DNA of 64,000 nt from Linyphia triangularis (taxonomy: Eukaryota; Arthropoda; Arachnida; Araneae; Linyphiidae), in contig OZ021727.1 of assembly GCA_963978545.1 (NCBI GenBank), positions 49,513,385 to 49,577,384 on the forward strand. The letters run 5' to 3'. This document shows positions 37,575-52,987 of this stretch, one piece after another. The notes beneath the pieces were generated by a model that did no database searches, was not told the origin of the DNA, and worked only from the letters and a program-made list of their open reading frames with translations. Numbering within the stretch: position 1 is the first letter of the stretch; each line of letters opens with the position of its first letter. A program made the translations under genes and the position numbers.

Positions 37575-37654
37575 CAATTGCCTATAGGCAATTGGGTTCT
37601 GGAAATGTCGGTTTTAGAAAAGTTTAGGTATATGTAAATAACCGATATTTCCAG
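37575..37654. other. Perfect 20-bp palindrome next to a 15-bp stem-loop
   Basis: 37575-37594 is CAATTGCCTATAGGCAATTG, a perfect palindrome. Five bases on, CTGGAAATGTCGGTT (37599-37613) pairs, with one mismatch, with AACCGATATTTCCAG (37640-37654) across a 26-base loop. The right foot runs into TTTCCAGGAAA (37648-37658), which fits the STAT consensus TTCNNNGAA. Confidence 0.75.
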
Positions 37655-39839
37655 GAAAACTTTTAGTAGAGGCTTTTTTAAGGGACGGAGCTCATAGAGC
37701 TGATACTGCAGAGATTATATTCCGATGAAATATGTCAGAATTCACAGATCAAAGCGGAAGATCGGGACATGCCAACCAATACGTTGTTTCTTCAGTCAAA
37801 AAGGCTAAGCACTGAGATCTTGGAGGCGTAAAGATCTAACATATGAAGGATAGGAATACCCCCATCCACTCCAAATAAACGATTAATCATTTCCATTTGA
37901 GAAGCAATCAAAGTTTCAAAAACTAGTCTACAACTTAAAAAATAGTTTTGACTCCTACAGCCTTATTGCAAAAGCCCCTTTATAATGTTTGAAATTACGG
38001 AGAATCCATTCTAAACGAAGAGAGGACAGTATCCTATCCACCAACCAGAAGAAAATGAAAGGTAAATATTCACAACAGTGTAATTTAATTTTCAATTACT
38101 TAAAGCAACTTTCCATTTCCACTTTAAGGTTAATGGCTTAGTTTATAATTATTTAAAAAAATTGTGTTTGAGGTAAGGAGTTTTTGTTAGACACCCCTTC
38201 AAATATAAATAGCATTCAGACAGTTTATATCTGAAAAATAATTATAATACTTATCTCATTATAAGAGTAATACTAACTGCTTCTTTTTGGAAAGGTGGTT
38301 ATGCTAAATTTTGTCTATTAATTTCATGCCCATGTATCAAGAACACAAAGTAAAATAAGGTTGTTCTTCTCTTAACTATTTGTAATCACATGATTTTGGG
38401 TGAATTGATCATTTGCTGTATTTTAGAGTAGTTGCAGATTATTAAGGAAAATATTTTATTTTTTTTTACCAGAGTAAGTCTTCACATTCCTCTATGTTAT
38501 AACAATGAGAAAGAAATATTTCCAAAATAGTTTTTATATCCCAGACGTTTTTTAATGATTAAACTCAGTCTTAGTATTTGTAGTATTTATTGTGCGTGCT
38601 CAGTTTAAAACTCATGAAGTACAGATCTTCTAATACTATGGTAATAAAAGTCTGCAAAAAAATGCTGATAGAAATAAATAGAATATAATAGAATTCTAGA
38701 AAATTAAATAGATAGAGTTTTAGAAAATGAAGGTCAGAAATTTCAATACAATTGTTAATATTTTCTTAATCATCAAGTTTTAATATTTTCTTAATCTTAA
38801 TTATTCAAATTTCAAAAATAGTTCTATGAAATGATTGATTTAAACCAAACAATACTGAATATCAGTATTTTAAAAAATTTGAACAAAAACCTGACTTATT
38901 AGAAATTATAATTCTGACTTAATTCTAAATTTTCTTTAATAAAATAAAATAAAATACTAGTGATAAAATATTTATAATTAGTGCAAGTGAAACAACTCAA
39001 TTATTACAAGTCAGTTAAAATTATGTTTTTTCAACGTCAAATGAGCTCTTAAAGAATTACTGTTTGTTCATTAAAATAATATCGATTGGCCATGAGTGTG
39101 TCTAGTTTTTCAAGGTATTATTTAAGAACTCCTAATGTTCATAATTTATATTTAGCACTCTATGATCTTAATAGAAAGCCTCTAAAACATAAGTTCCCTC
39201 CAAGTTTTACAAAAACCAGTTAAATCGGAAATGGGTCACCCAATATTACACCTGACGCATATTCAATAACATGCCATTAAGGTTCCTATTTTTCTCGGCG
39301 GATCAGATGCTATGTTTGAACCAAAATCTATTTTGAGGGTTTCATCATTGTTTACCCTTAATTTTGTAAAATGTTTACAGACGACAAGATAAAAAATTAA
39401 GTCTCTAGGTGTATTCAATGATATGTTACTATCTTTGCAAGACCACGCATATGTATTCTTTGGCAATGGATTATTGATATTTTATAAGTGATTTTGGTGA
39501 GTTGGTGGTACTTGGCAGGTCGAACGCTGACATATTCATAAGTATTAGAAATGTTTTCTGACTATTAAATTGGCATATATTATTACATACACCATTTAAT
39601 ACATATTTTATTAACATATATCTGTAAAGGCATTTCTGAAAAATGATTGTGGTACTTTTAAACAGAATTATGCAACTGTCTTCAAAATACTTCAAAATAA
39701 TTTGCATTAATATTACATTTAAGATAAGACTGTTAAAAATTTGAGTTTTCGTGCTGAGAAAGAAAATCATCTCCTTGAAAGGTGTTAACAAAGTAACATT
39801 TCCAATTCAATTTATCAAAGAATCTCTTACAATTCCATT
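37655..39839. other. AT-rich DNA, nothing recognised
   Basis: 37670-37870 is somewhat GC-richer. A frame of 106 codons at 39471-39791 (minus) has no family features. Confidence 0.45.
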
Positions 39840-39933
39840 CAGACTTTCCCTTATAAGTGATGAGTGAATTCGAGAAGGCCTCTCGGAATAATGGATGTGG
39901 ATCACGCAATGCAACTTAACGGAGTTGGAGGAA

Positions 39934-39955
39934 CTCTCAATTATGTGATTGAGAG
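39934..39955. other. 8-bp perfect hairpin inside a GC-richer patch
   Basis: CTCTCAAT and ATTGAGAG around TATGTG. A second dyad, CGAGAAGGCCTCTCG (one bulge), lies at 39871-39885. The patch spans about 39840-40010 and also has a TAATTAATT homeodomain-like site near 39967. Confidence 0.65.
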
Positions 39956-40598
39956 CTCACACTGGAGTAATTAATTCGCTTAACATCCACACAAATACCC
40001 AGTAGAAGAAACTTTTAGTAACATTTAAAATGAAAGGTTTTTCATTTTTGGTTAAAGAAAGCTGGCTTATAAAGTTAAGAAAGTAGTCATGTTGCCTAAA
40101 ATTAAATTTTTAAACGTTAAATATGAATTTTATTGATTTAAAATAAATGCATACAATTTTTCAGCAAGCAGTTATTATCAAGCATGAATTGTATTAATTC
40201 ATTTTTTTTCTTTGACGTTTCAAAATTCTATTAATTAATATAGATATTGGTTAAACTTCATTTAATTAATGCAAATATTTAGTTAATGTTAAATAAAGTT
40301 AAAATAGAGTGTATATATGATAAAACTTATTATTTATACATAAATTAATACACTTTTATCACTGTGAAAATTATTATGTGTATGACTATGTTTTTATGTT
40401 GTCATACTAACATTGCCCAACATTGTATGAATTCTAACACATCAAGATTTTTTATTTCTTATTCCATGCTTCTAGTCCAATATTTTTGTAGTTAATACAG
40501 TTTAAATAATTGTTGTGCTTGCTGATCTTTGTGTTTTAATTTTGAATAATCTTTTCTTTTCAAATAAAAAATATGATTTATCAATAAACTAGGCTCAT

Positions 40599-40672
40599 AA
40601 TTTTTTTGTGTCAACGCAATTTATTTGTGTTTACACAATTTATTTGTATTTACACAATTTGTATGTGTATAC
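40599..40672. repeat. 19-bp tandem repeat, about four copies
   Basis: Units start at 40599, 40618, 40637 and 40656. The middle two, of the form AATTTATTTGT[GA]TTTACAC, differ at one base; the outer ones are more diverged. Confidence 0.8.
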
Positions 40673-42049
40673 TTTCTAAAAGTTATAATCAAAAATGTTT
40701 AAATTTAGAAAATATTTGCACAAAAGACATTGTACATGGTTTTTTATAAAATGTTTCCAGACAGGGTCTGGATCAAGTTAATTCCTTTTACTAATAAACA
40801 GATTCATGTTTATATTAATAACGTTTTTAGAATTAATCACTTAGTAAATTTCCCACATTGTTAGAAATTATAACATAAAAGATACATCCTTATCATTTTA
40901 GTATAGAATATATTTACTATATGAAATGTAAAGCATGACTCCTAAATGTAGACTTATATTTAAATTATTATTATTATTCAAACGCTGATGCATTTAACTA
41001 GCTTAATCAGAATATCATTTGTATTTCAGCTTTCCTTAAATATCATCCAATAGCATTATTATCTACAGTTTTACTACAAATTACATTATTTTACATCACA
41101 TTTTTTTTTTTGTAAATATTATTAATATCATAAATATAATAAGATATGAAAACTGTTTAATATATCTATAGCAGTATCACACAAAGGATAAGAAAAATTT
41201 TGTTATTTCAATTAGCGTTTAAAATTGATCTGTTAGAATCAAATTTCAGGCATTATTTTCATCGTGGAGTTTAAAGAAAATCATTGCACAGGATATGAAT
41301 ATAAAGTAACGAATTTACATAACTACATTTCAATATTCAATTTCAGTTTTAGATAGCCTTCATTAACCATGTACATATAACAATCTCACTATATTATAGA
41401 GACTTATTTTTAATTTCAAAAATGCATTCCCTTGTTTCTGAATGCACAACAAATTTTAGTAATGACTCCCGAGTTAAGATTCCTTCTTGTGATATTTGTG
41501 GATTTCTTTGTTTCGTATAATATCACATTTCTCTGTTTTCCTCATTCCTCTTTCTTTTTAAATCTAAGTCCACTTTTAAAACCAACAACTCCTCAGATAA
41601 CATAGTTGACATCTGAAGAAGCACCTTCATCTCATTTTCAACACTCCACTTCCCACAAGAATTTCTTAGCATTTTTTTCTACATATTCAATTTCCAGTGA
41701 CTATTTCACAGTAATTCACTCACGACAATGTGGACACACAGATGATATTACAAGTACATTTTTTTCCAATGAGACTCAAAATACCATTAATATGACATTT
41801 TAATTGTATTTAAATTAAGATCGTTATGAAAAACATAAATCTTATTTTCTTTAAAAAAAAATGAAGAAGAAAAACTCCTTAATATTCACAGCTCATTATT
41901 CGTTTGATTTCCTGATAATATTAATGAAAAATTCTAAAATTATTTCTAAAGAAATATACATGTAAATGTATATACCTATAAAATTAACGTTAAAAATATC
42001 ACCGTCCTTTATGTAACAAAAAACTCAACAATTCCTAACTGAAAACCAC
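40673..42049. other. AT-rich DNA, nothing recognised
   Basis: A 65-codon Ser/Thr-rich frame at 41606-41803 is unremarkable. Confidence 0.5.
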
Positions 42050-42365
42050 CTTCACACTTTTCTCAAAGAGAGGTACACTGGGATAATTGTATTCTCCCAC
42101 TTGCACAATTTCAGCCACCCAATGCGCTCTCTTCAGCTTTGAGCAATCGCGTTAACAGCGTTGCACAACAACAGCGAGCATTAAAAGAGTTAGGGCGCCG
42201 AAAGCCCTGTTGCGAAACGTGGAATGTGTTTTAAATGAATGCGATTCGATTGGTTGGACGCTGGGTATTACGAGGGTCCCGTCGTTAGGTCACTTCCTTG
42301 ACGCCTTACGGTTTGACAGAGCGTACTAGGGGGGGCGAGTATGTGCTAAAGTATCTTACTTGTCG
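42050..42365. promoter_or_regulatory. GC-richer island, possible conserved non-coding element
   Basis: About 300 bp with a GGGC/GCCC hairpin (GGGCGCCGAAAGCCC, near 42193), CpG-containing words and a G run near 42331. No open frame of note. Confidence 0.3.
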
Positions 42366-44261
42366 GTATTTGTTTGGTTAAAAACGCAAAATTCCTTTTG
42401 TTTTAATTTTTGTTATTGTTAAAATATTGGAATGAAGACAATTTGTTAAATAAAGCTTATTAAAATGGAAGATTGTCTCGTGAAGTTAAGAATTAGTTTT
42501 ATGATATAAAAGTGTAAGTCAACATGCCCATTTTAGTAAATGGCTGAATAAACATACACATATGAAGGAGTGAGTAAATTAATGGGCACATTTAAATGAC
42601 TGAAACATTTTCTCGATTAAGGTATACATATACAATTGAGATGATTTTCTTTAATTTTTAGGTTATAATTTCAAACATTATTGTAGTATATCAAAATTAA
42701 AAATGATGCATTTTATACATAAAATTTTTCTTTCCGTCAATTTTTTAATCAGCTAATTGCAATTAAAGTGACTAATTAGGACATTATTAGACCATGCATA
42801 TATCAACTTGCAATTAACTTAGTGGTATGATTTTTATTGCAAATAAAATACATTATATTGACGCATGTTCTTATGGAGAATTTTTGATTTGGCTTCAATA
42901 TTTATTTAATTATAAGTTTTTAAATAAAAAGTTTTAAAAAATACATAGTTTTTTAACAAAAAATTAAGATTAAAATATGCATAAAAAATGTGTTTATAAC
43001 AATACAAGATTTTCAATGGGAAACACATTCACAACTATTGTCTACAAAACAAAATTAGAATTTTGTAAATAGAACCATTTATTATGAAGTTATGAGCTTT
43101 GGCGTAATGTCATATAGCACCAAAATGTCATTCTTCAGAAAACGCGTTTAAAGTTTACTACACTAATGAATGAGATACAAAACAGGTTCATAAAACCCAC
43201 TGTAATTTAAAAAGTAATTTGAGTCTCAGAAAGAAAATGGCATCATTTTAATGGCAATGAATTTGGGAATATTTTAAAACAAAAACAAAAAAAAAAAACG
43301 CATACTTGAGTCAAATTTCGCAATTCCTAATATATACGTATACCTTAATCATACTTCTATATGTTTTCAACAAACAGTTTAATTAATGGTAAGGAATATT
43401 TTTAAAGAAAATTTACACCATTCGTAAAAAATACTATTTAATAGTATAAATTATTGAAATCAAATAAAAAAAAATTATTAACCAGGGACTAACTACTTAA
43501 TCACGAAAAAATATATCTAAGCTTACAAAAATTCTAAATATTATACTCGTTTTGTGTTTATTCAAGCTCCACTAATTTTTATAAGTTTATTTAAAGTAAA
43601 TTGAAAATATAAAACAATTTCTTGTAAAATTAACAAATTATTTACTGGCACAAAAATTATATAAGAATATTTTCTTGTTAATTCTCATCTGAACAACACA
43701 AATACTCATGGAAATTGTCATTATTGAGTTAACTTGCTGGTAAACTCATTTCTGTTTCATAATCAAAAGATGAACTAATGAACTTGCGTAATAATCATTA
43801 TGCTTATGATGTAAAATCGTAATTTTTATTCAAGAATTAAATGTCTATTTAATTAAATAAATTGTACAACAAGGAACATTTAAAACAAGAGGACTTAATT
43901 AAATAATATTGGTTTTTGGATGTCAAGGGGCACATGTTCGTCAAGATAGAAAATAAATATATTACAAAATTTAAATTGAAAAAGCAAAATAAAAAAATTG
44001 CATGCAAGCAAGAAGAAACCAACACAAAAGAAAGGGGAACAAAGAAAATAAAGGAAATCTGGTAACAATATCAAACATAGGCAAGCTGCAAATTATTTAA
44101 TTTGTGAACGACACAATTTTTTCACAGTTCAATTTTCATTATAACAAGAAATAAGTTATATACTTGATTAAATCGTTTTTAAAATTTATATTTCTTAATA
44201 ATTATCACTTTTTTAATTAAACATAAGGTCATAGCAATATTTCTATATTCCAGCTTAATAT
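42366..44261. other. AT-rich DNA, nothing recognised
   Basis: No repeat or frame of note. Confidence 0.5.
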
Positions 44262-44397
<136 letters not shown>

Positions 44398-44585
44398 CTT
44401 TTAAAAAGATTCTACTATTTTCAATAATTAATATACGATCCGGAAGAGAGTTAAAAAATGTATAATTAAGCAGGGAAAACGATGAAAAGTTCTGTTTTTC
44501 TTTACTTTCTCTAGGAATACTATAAATGGGTATTTTCTAAGACTATAAGTTACTGAGTCATTAAGAATTCAAACTATTTTTTACT

Positions 44586-46044
<1,459 letters not shown>

Positions 46045-46329
46045 TTATCTTTCTAATTTTATGTTCAGCCCCCCTTCAAGCCAGGCAACAAACATATTGG
46101 TTAACCTTAAAGGCAATCCATCTGGATCTATCTCCCACAGTGAAAGATCCATCAGTGGCGCGAAGCAGGGGCAAACAAGCATTAGCCAAAGACGACCCGC
46201 CCTCGTCAATCCAATGTCCTTCATATGATATCTCAGCTTTGCGGTACCATTAACTGAAAACCCAGGGAATTTCTCAGCTGACCATCGCTGTAATTGTGAA
46301 CCAGATTCAACATGAGATAGATTGAACAT
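46045..46329 (-). other. 94-codon open frame in a GC-richer patch, unidentified
   Basis: This frame runs from ATG (46329) to TAA and contains KLRYHMKDIGLTRAG and LWEIDPDGLPLRL. The patch it fills (46060-46330) is distinctly less AT-rich than its surroundings. The opposite strand is also open for 73 codons, which points to composition rather than coding. A plausible splice acceptor (TTCACAATTACAG) precedes the codons for RWSAEK. It could be an exon, a transposon fragment or a conserved non-coding element. I know no family for it. Confidence 0.25.
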
Positions 46330-47119
46330 GCATAGAACTTATATGCATGAGATAATTCATAATTCATATTTATAATGTTAAATGCCACCCATATTGTCAA
46401 ACTTGCATTTAATTTAACTTTAGTAATAAGTACGACATGGATAAGTGTTTAAATAAAATGTTTGAGGGTACGAGTATATGTCGGTGGATAGTTAGATATT
46501 GCATGGTCTATTTAATTAATTTCACGTATTCATGTAGATAGTGTATTTTAGATGGTATTCAATGTTTATGAAGTTTTAAATGTTTTTTAAACTTAATTTG
46601 GGATATGAGTATTGAAATCTATCTTATCAACTATCCAATGATTTTTTAAAAATTTATGCAAGAAAGTAAAAATATGTTAATTCCAGAATGATTTTCATGT
46701 TGTATTATTTTTATTTCAATAACTTACTTTAAAGAGTAGCAACGATTTGAATTGTAAATTTATTTTTAATCTAAACCTAGAGAGAAATCAAAATATCATA
46801 AGTGAAGATTATGATAAAGTATTAATTAAAAAAGATGGTTATATTTTAAAAAATTTACATACATTAAATTATTTATGTTTGGCTAAATTTAATGTTAGTA
46901 CACTTAAAGTTTTCATTTAAAATTTTTGAAAATATTAATTTATTTCTGAGGTAAAAATACTGAGAAAATAATATTTATAATTAGCTATTCATTATTGTAT
47001 TGGAAAACAATTTCACACAATAAGTATATAATAGATATTTTTTGGTTAGAAGATAATTGTTGATAAACTATCAACTTTTTGTTGCTTCCACAAATGAGCA
47101 AAAGTTTTATACAAGCAAA

Positions 47120-47125
<6 letters not shown>

Positions 47126-47151
<26 letters not shown>
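47126..47151. repeat. Poly-A run, 26 bases
   Basis: Homopolymer in AT-rich DNA. Confidence 0.95.
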
Positions 47152-47158
<7 letters not shown>

Positions 47159-47585
47159 ATATTTACTATATACAACACTAACTATATACTGCAACAAGTA
47201 GGTTGTACAGTTTTAATAATGTAAACTATTTATACTTTAATTAATTGAAGTAACTTCTTTGTCTTAATGTAAAAAAATAAACTTACTTATCCTTTTTTTA
47301 TGCGTGATCCTAAGTACAAGGGTATTAGTCTTCCGACATTTTAAGTAGTTTTATTTGCTCTCAACTATCCAAAACCGAAGTTGAGCTGAAAATAACTCAG
47401 TAGTAAATATATAATGGTACGATTCTAATTCAAAAGAATTTTATTAAAATTAAAAAAATGTAGAAAGAGATTTCTCAAATTTACAACATACTAAACAATA
47501 TATTACGTCATTTGGAGTTTGATATTGCTACCGTTTTACAACTAAAAATTCGCAAGTACAAACATCCCAGAAATAGCAGCAATTG

Positions 47586-47607
47586 AAATCCGGAGTCAAC
47601 CGGATTT
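47586..47607. other. 8-bp perfect hairpin, GC-richer
   Basis: AAATCCGG and CCGGATTT around AGTCAA. The right arm with its A (ACCGGAT) resembles an ETS or Grainyhead half-site. It lies in a GC-richer patch (47560-47790). Confidence 0.7.
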
Positions 47608-48893
47608 AAACGACGTTAAAAGGAATCCTTTTTTAACAAACCGTAAAAGTATCCAACCAATCAGAACGACTTATACATCGATATTGATCGTGCCGACATT
47701 AAAGAACAGCATCTTCGATAGGACCATTAAGAAATGTTCAATAAAGTATGTCATTTGAAAGAATTCGGAAGCTCACATTTTCCACCCGTTTCTTTTCCTT
47801 TTATATATTTTTTTCTGGAAAACGAACATTTTAATGGAAATAGATGCTGATACGTTCTAGAAAACTTTCTTTTGAAAATGTTCCTAATATTCTTCGACAA
47901 AAAGTCAATAAAACATGACTTATGACAAGGACTGTTTCTCTATGTATTGACAAATGACAAAATAATGTCATTCTGTTTCATCTTTTTCTCGTAAAAATGA
48001 TTAAAGTGGGAGCAGATTTTAATAAATTGGGATAAAGTGAGGCGTGGGAAATGCTTTCGTTGCACTGGAGATGTATAAATCATTGAATAGAATGAACCAC
48101 ATTATTGGATTTTTAACTTTAATAAAATGCTAATGTTGGTACTTGTGACACTTGATTTGTATGCATGCAAAAGTATATTAGAATATTTTATGGACTGTTT
48201 TCTTCGATAAAATAAATATTTAAAGAAGTGTGTGTATTTTAACTTTGGCAGACGAAAACTAATTGAATTGTAGTTTGTGTGTAGGGTATACAGGAATGCA
48301 TTGCAACATACTTTACTTTATAGATTTTTGACTAAATATAAATTAATTTTAGTTTTATTTCAATATTATAACAGTTACTCATCATAATCTAAAAGTTGAA
48401 TTTTAAAATTCCATAGAAGCCTATATTTGTTTAATTACATCCCTCCTACCGTAAGGCGCTATGACATTTTCAATAAGGTATAGATTATATTTAATCAAAT
48501 TAATGATATCAGACTTTGTTTTCCTTACAGAATAAACTGAAATTAAATTAAAGATATAAGTACAGAATCAAATGCAATAAAATTAAAGTAACAAAAGCAA
48601 AATGTTTCAAAATTAAATGTATTTTAATCAACTTATTTTTTAATAAAACAAACATTAAATAATATTTGATACCTTACATCTCATCTTCAATCACGAAAAA
48701 ATTTACAGAAATCCCGATAAAAGATAAATCTTGGATTCAGCTGGAATTACCCCTTATAGAAAGATACTAAAATTACCTTAAGTAGATTTTTCAATTGTAA
48801 ACTATAAAGTATATGCAGTAAAAGTAAACGTGAGGTTAAAAAGTAAAGCTTAGCCAATTCTTCACTAAACGACGGTTGGTTTACAACATTGGC

Positions 48894-48911
48894 CAATATC
48901 AGTTGATATTG
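48894..48911. other. 7-bp hairpin
   Basis: CAATATC and GATATTG around AGTT, flanked by GG(C) and CC that can extend the stem. Confidence 0.6.
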
Positions 48912-48951
48912 CCTAAAGTTATTGTGCTAGTAAGGATCTGGTTAATTATTT

Positions 48952-48955
<4 letters not shown>

Positions 48956-48984
<29 letters not shown>
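48956..48984. repeat. Poly-A run, 29 bases
   Basis: Homopolymer in AT-rich DNA, 45 bases after a hairpin at 48894-48911. Confidence 0.95.
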
Positions 48985-48986
<2 letters not shown>

Positions 48987-49279
48987 ATCAATGAGACAAA
49001 ATGCACAATCCCATAAATCATTGTTAATTATGAAATTTTAGGTGTTTATCTTTCACTGAATGCGTGCATGACTGCATTGCTTACAAATACAAACCAAATA
49101 CATTTCCTTTACATTTTAGATGAGAAAACATCGAAATTATCAATACATCTGTCGTAAAAAAATTAATCTACAGCCCATTAAATTGTGTACTGCCAGCCTT
49201 TGAAATACACATATATTCATAAAATTTATTTTACTTTGAATTTTAACTTATGAAGACACTTAGCATTACTTTTCTATAT

Positions 49280-49740
49280 TAGTAAACCTTAACGTCAAAT
49301 ATTTAATCCCTTAATGCTGACAAACAATGGACTTCTATAGCGTCCACTACTATTCTCTAGAACTACAGCCTGAATACAACCCCCAGCATACACACGCTGA
49401 GCAATTAAAGGGTTTAATTACCTTCCACCTAGTCTTTCTATCCTAACAAGCAGGCTCGCAAGACCTCACATGTCCCCTATTCATTTATAAATCCAGGGTG
49501 ACTATTATATAAATTCAGCACTTCGCACGTTTTCTGGCTGGTTTCAGACAGTCCTCTAACGAGAGGATCATTATTTTACGGTCTGGTAGTTCGCTCAATG
49601 AATTTCTGTGAGATAGGACTTGTAAGTAGGAATTCATAAATTGAAAAGCAGTAGAAGATGGCTTGGACATAACTTTAGACGAGTAAATATTCTTTAAAGC
49701 CTTTCCTGCGTTCACAATGCATTTAAGGATGAAATGTTTA
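49280..49740. promoter_or_regulatory. GC-richer patch containing the TTAA mini-element and a hairpin
   Basis: To the right of the mini-element a hairpin TCCTCT-AACG-AGAGGA lies at 49552-49567. A minus-strand frame of 66 codons (49515-49715) is not recognisable. Confidence 0.25.
49303..49417. mobile_element. Possible TTAA-flanked (piggyBac-type) miniature element
   Basis: TTAA occurs at 49303-49306 and 49414-49417. Just inside the ends are TCCCTTAATGCTGA (left) and, as reverse complement, ACCCTTTAATTGCTCA (right). TTAA targets and CCC-starting inverted ends are piggyBac hallmarks. The element is only about 107 bp between the TTAAs and the ends need a gap to align, so chance in AT-rich DNA is possible. 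Confidence 0.4.
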
Positions 49741-50055
49741 GAGGCCTTTCAAAGTAATTGACTCGAGATAATATTATTTGATAAAATAATTACTGTTTAG
49801 TTCGAGTAGATTTTGTTTAAATAGCTATATATTTTAATGTTATAGTAATTAAATTAATGTAGATAGCCTGAATTACTATTTATAATCAAAAGCAGCAATT
49901 TCAGTTTATTATTCAAATCACATGGTTAATAAGTATAATTTTCTTATATATTATACACATAGCTAATGTGTATTATTTTCTGCCCTGTGATTCGAATAAT
50001 TGAATAATTTACAATAGCTAGATAAATAGAATTAATAGACATTTTTTAATTATTC

Positions 50056-50351
<296 letters not shown>

Positions 50352-51039
50352 TGAATCTTCGAATTTTTATCGAGGCACCTTCTCAAATTCCAAAAATTCA
50401 TCAAAAATCATTTATTTACAAACTACAACTTCTTTTGCATATTACAGCAATATATAAACAAAAAAATTCAGTGTTTTGATGTCGCAAAACGACAAGGTGA
50501 CGCAAAAGAGACATTGAGATTTGCGATCACTGGGGCACACGTATAGGAATATAATTATGTATTGTAATGGACATGAAAAGGAGATTTTCTTCTCACCAAC
50601 TCCGAGAAATGACAAGAAAACGAAGTGTACCTAACTGAAGAAAATATTGTTAGGGGTTTTGGGGTGGTGAACGATGTGTAAAGAAAGTTTCCAGACCTCA
50701 GAAAAAGTACTATACTAGGAACGTGATGTGAGTGATTACTTATGAACTTCTAGTGTAAACAGGTATTCTAACAATACCATCAATCTTTACTACCAAATTA
50801 CATATCATCAAATATTGTATTCTACGTCATCAAAGATTGTTTTCCATGCAAAATATAAAATCGTTTATATTTAATAGTGAATGTTATGTTACATTGAAAT
50901 TCATTCTATTGCATGAAATTCTTAAAATTCAAATTGATTGCGCCACCACTAAATATTGTCCGATTTTTTTCATCAAAGTGCCCCAGTGAAAATTCTAAGT
51001 TTGAAATTTTGCACTTATTTATGCAAATGCAATTTTGCA

Positions 51040-51140
<101 letters not shown>

Positions 51141-52934
51141 CCCCCCTTTTTTTTCCTTTTTTTTTCCCCTCATCGACATTTTAATTAGCTCAGAACAGCA
51201 CTAAAAATAATTTGCAATAAGTACATTTTTAAACAACTTGACACTTATTTTTAAAGTACATTTGGTACTAACTGTGGATGTGTTTGTCCTTTATCATCAG
51301 TTACAATTTTTAATAAACTTATACTCCTTTTAGAGTCGAAAATCGATTTACTTTAAACAATCTCTAAAAATAAGCTTTTAATACAATGAAATGAATGTCT
51401 GTTGGCTCTCAAACACAATATTAATAAATATAACATATTTGAAACTACTATGAAGACGTTTCTTAATATAAATGCAAATCCCATTAAATTTTATAAATAG
51501 TAACAAAAAGTTGAAATAAACGTTGTTTCAGAGATTTATGAAGCTGTTTTTCTATCAAGCAGGAAACAAATTTAAAAAACACTCAGATAACCTTCAGGAA
51601 AACAAATTAAAAATGCCATATTTCATAAGAAACATTACTCAACCTGTTTTAATGAGGGAGAAAATACTATAATTAACGGGTTTATTTATAGAAAAAAATT
51701 ATTGCCACTATTTATCACTAAGGTCAAGGGAATAACATGAGTATTTCTTTCATTTTTACTTTGTTATTTCTAAAAGACACACGGTTATAATAAATAGGAA
51801 AAGGGATAATTATTGTTTCATTAACGTCAGGTTTTGGTTTTAAAGTTTTGAACAGTTACTTTATTTTAAAAAGATTGACAATTATTTTTGTTCCTGACTT
51901 AAAATCTTAGTAAAGTCACTAAAATTTAAAATGGGTTTATTTTTCTGGATTTTAATGATTAATCCACTATTAGGAAATTCTATTAAAAAATTAGTATTAC
52001 TAAGTAGTAACGTTCTGAAAGCTTATTCTAAAACTGCAAATAAAATAATCTAATAATATATTTTTTTGCTTGGAATATTTCATAAAATTAGTTAATGAAA
52101 GATAATTAAAATAAAAAATAATTTATCTCATTATTATCATATAATTGATAAAATATAGATTATATAATTAATAAAAAAAAAATAGGCAAAGTAACTGTGG
52201 TAAACAGATAAATGTTTTTTCCTATGTAATATTGTAAGATTTCTCATCAATATTTAGCATTGACAACAACATTTTAACTTATTTAGAATTCAAAAAGAAT
52301 ATGAATTTTTTTTCAAACAAATATTTTTCAATTAAGATTAAACTGTATCTTTATTAAATGGCAATTCAATTTACCAATGAAAATTCATAAGAATTGTTAA
52401 ATCTTCACAAAAAGGTTTGGAAAAATATGTTAATTTTTTTCCTAAAAAACCATTTTTAAATCCGAATGATGTAAATTGTTTCAAATCTTATTTCTCACAT
52501 GAAAACAATTATGCATCATTTAATCATTCTCAAAGCATTACTTTTACTGACATGTCGTAAAATAAATCATTAATGTAAAGTTTCAAAAAGGAATTTTGAT
52601 TTTTGTAGGTTTCTTTTTAGAACTATTGGCCAGATTTATTTTGCGTTGATACAGTTTAATCCCTTCCAAAATGGCATTTTTCTCAAATTTAATCTTAAAA
52701 ACATGCTGAAATAACTGCATATATTTTACAATATTCAGCAAATAGCATTCAAAACGCAGTTACACTTTTTGATATCAAAGCGTAGTAAACCATTTATATA
52801 ATTGTATTATATTAAGAAATCATTATCTTTAAAGTTGGTTTAAAGTTGATTATAGCCCTAGTACTTAATGCAAGTTCATCACATACTTTAAAAGCTAAAA
52901 GTTGTTTTAAAATAACTTCTCAGAAGTATATATA

Positions 52935-52938
<4 letters not shown>

Positions 52939-52984
<46 letters not shown>
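52939..52984. repeat. (TA)n microsatellite, 46 bp
   Basis: Short uninterrupted AT array in AT-rich DNA. Confidence 0.95.

Positions 52985-52987
<3 letters not shown>

Larger units (their letters stand above)
46330..48893. other. AT-rich DNA with a poly-A run and a hairpin
   Basis: Features listed separately. Nothing else is seen. Confidence 0.5.
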
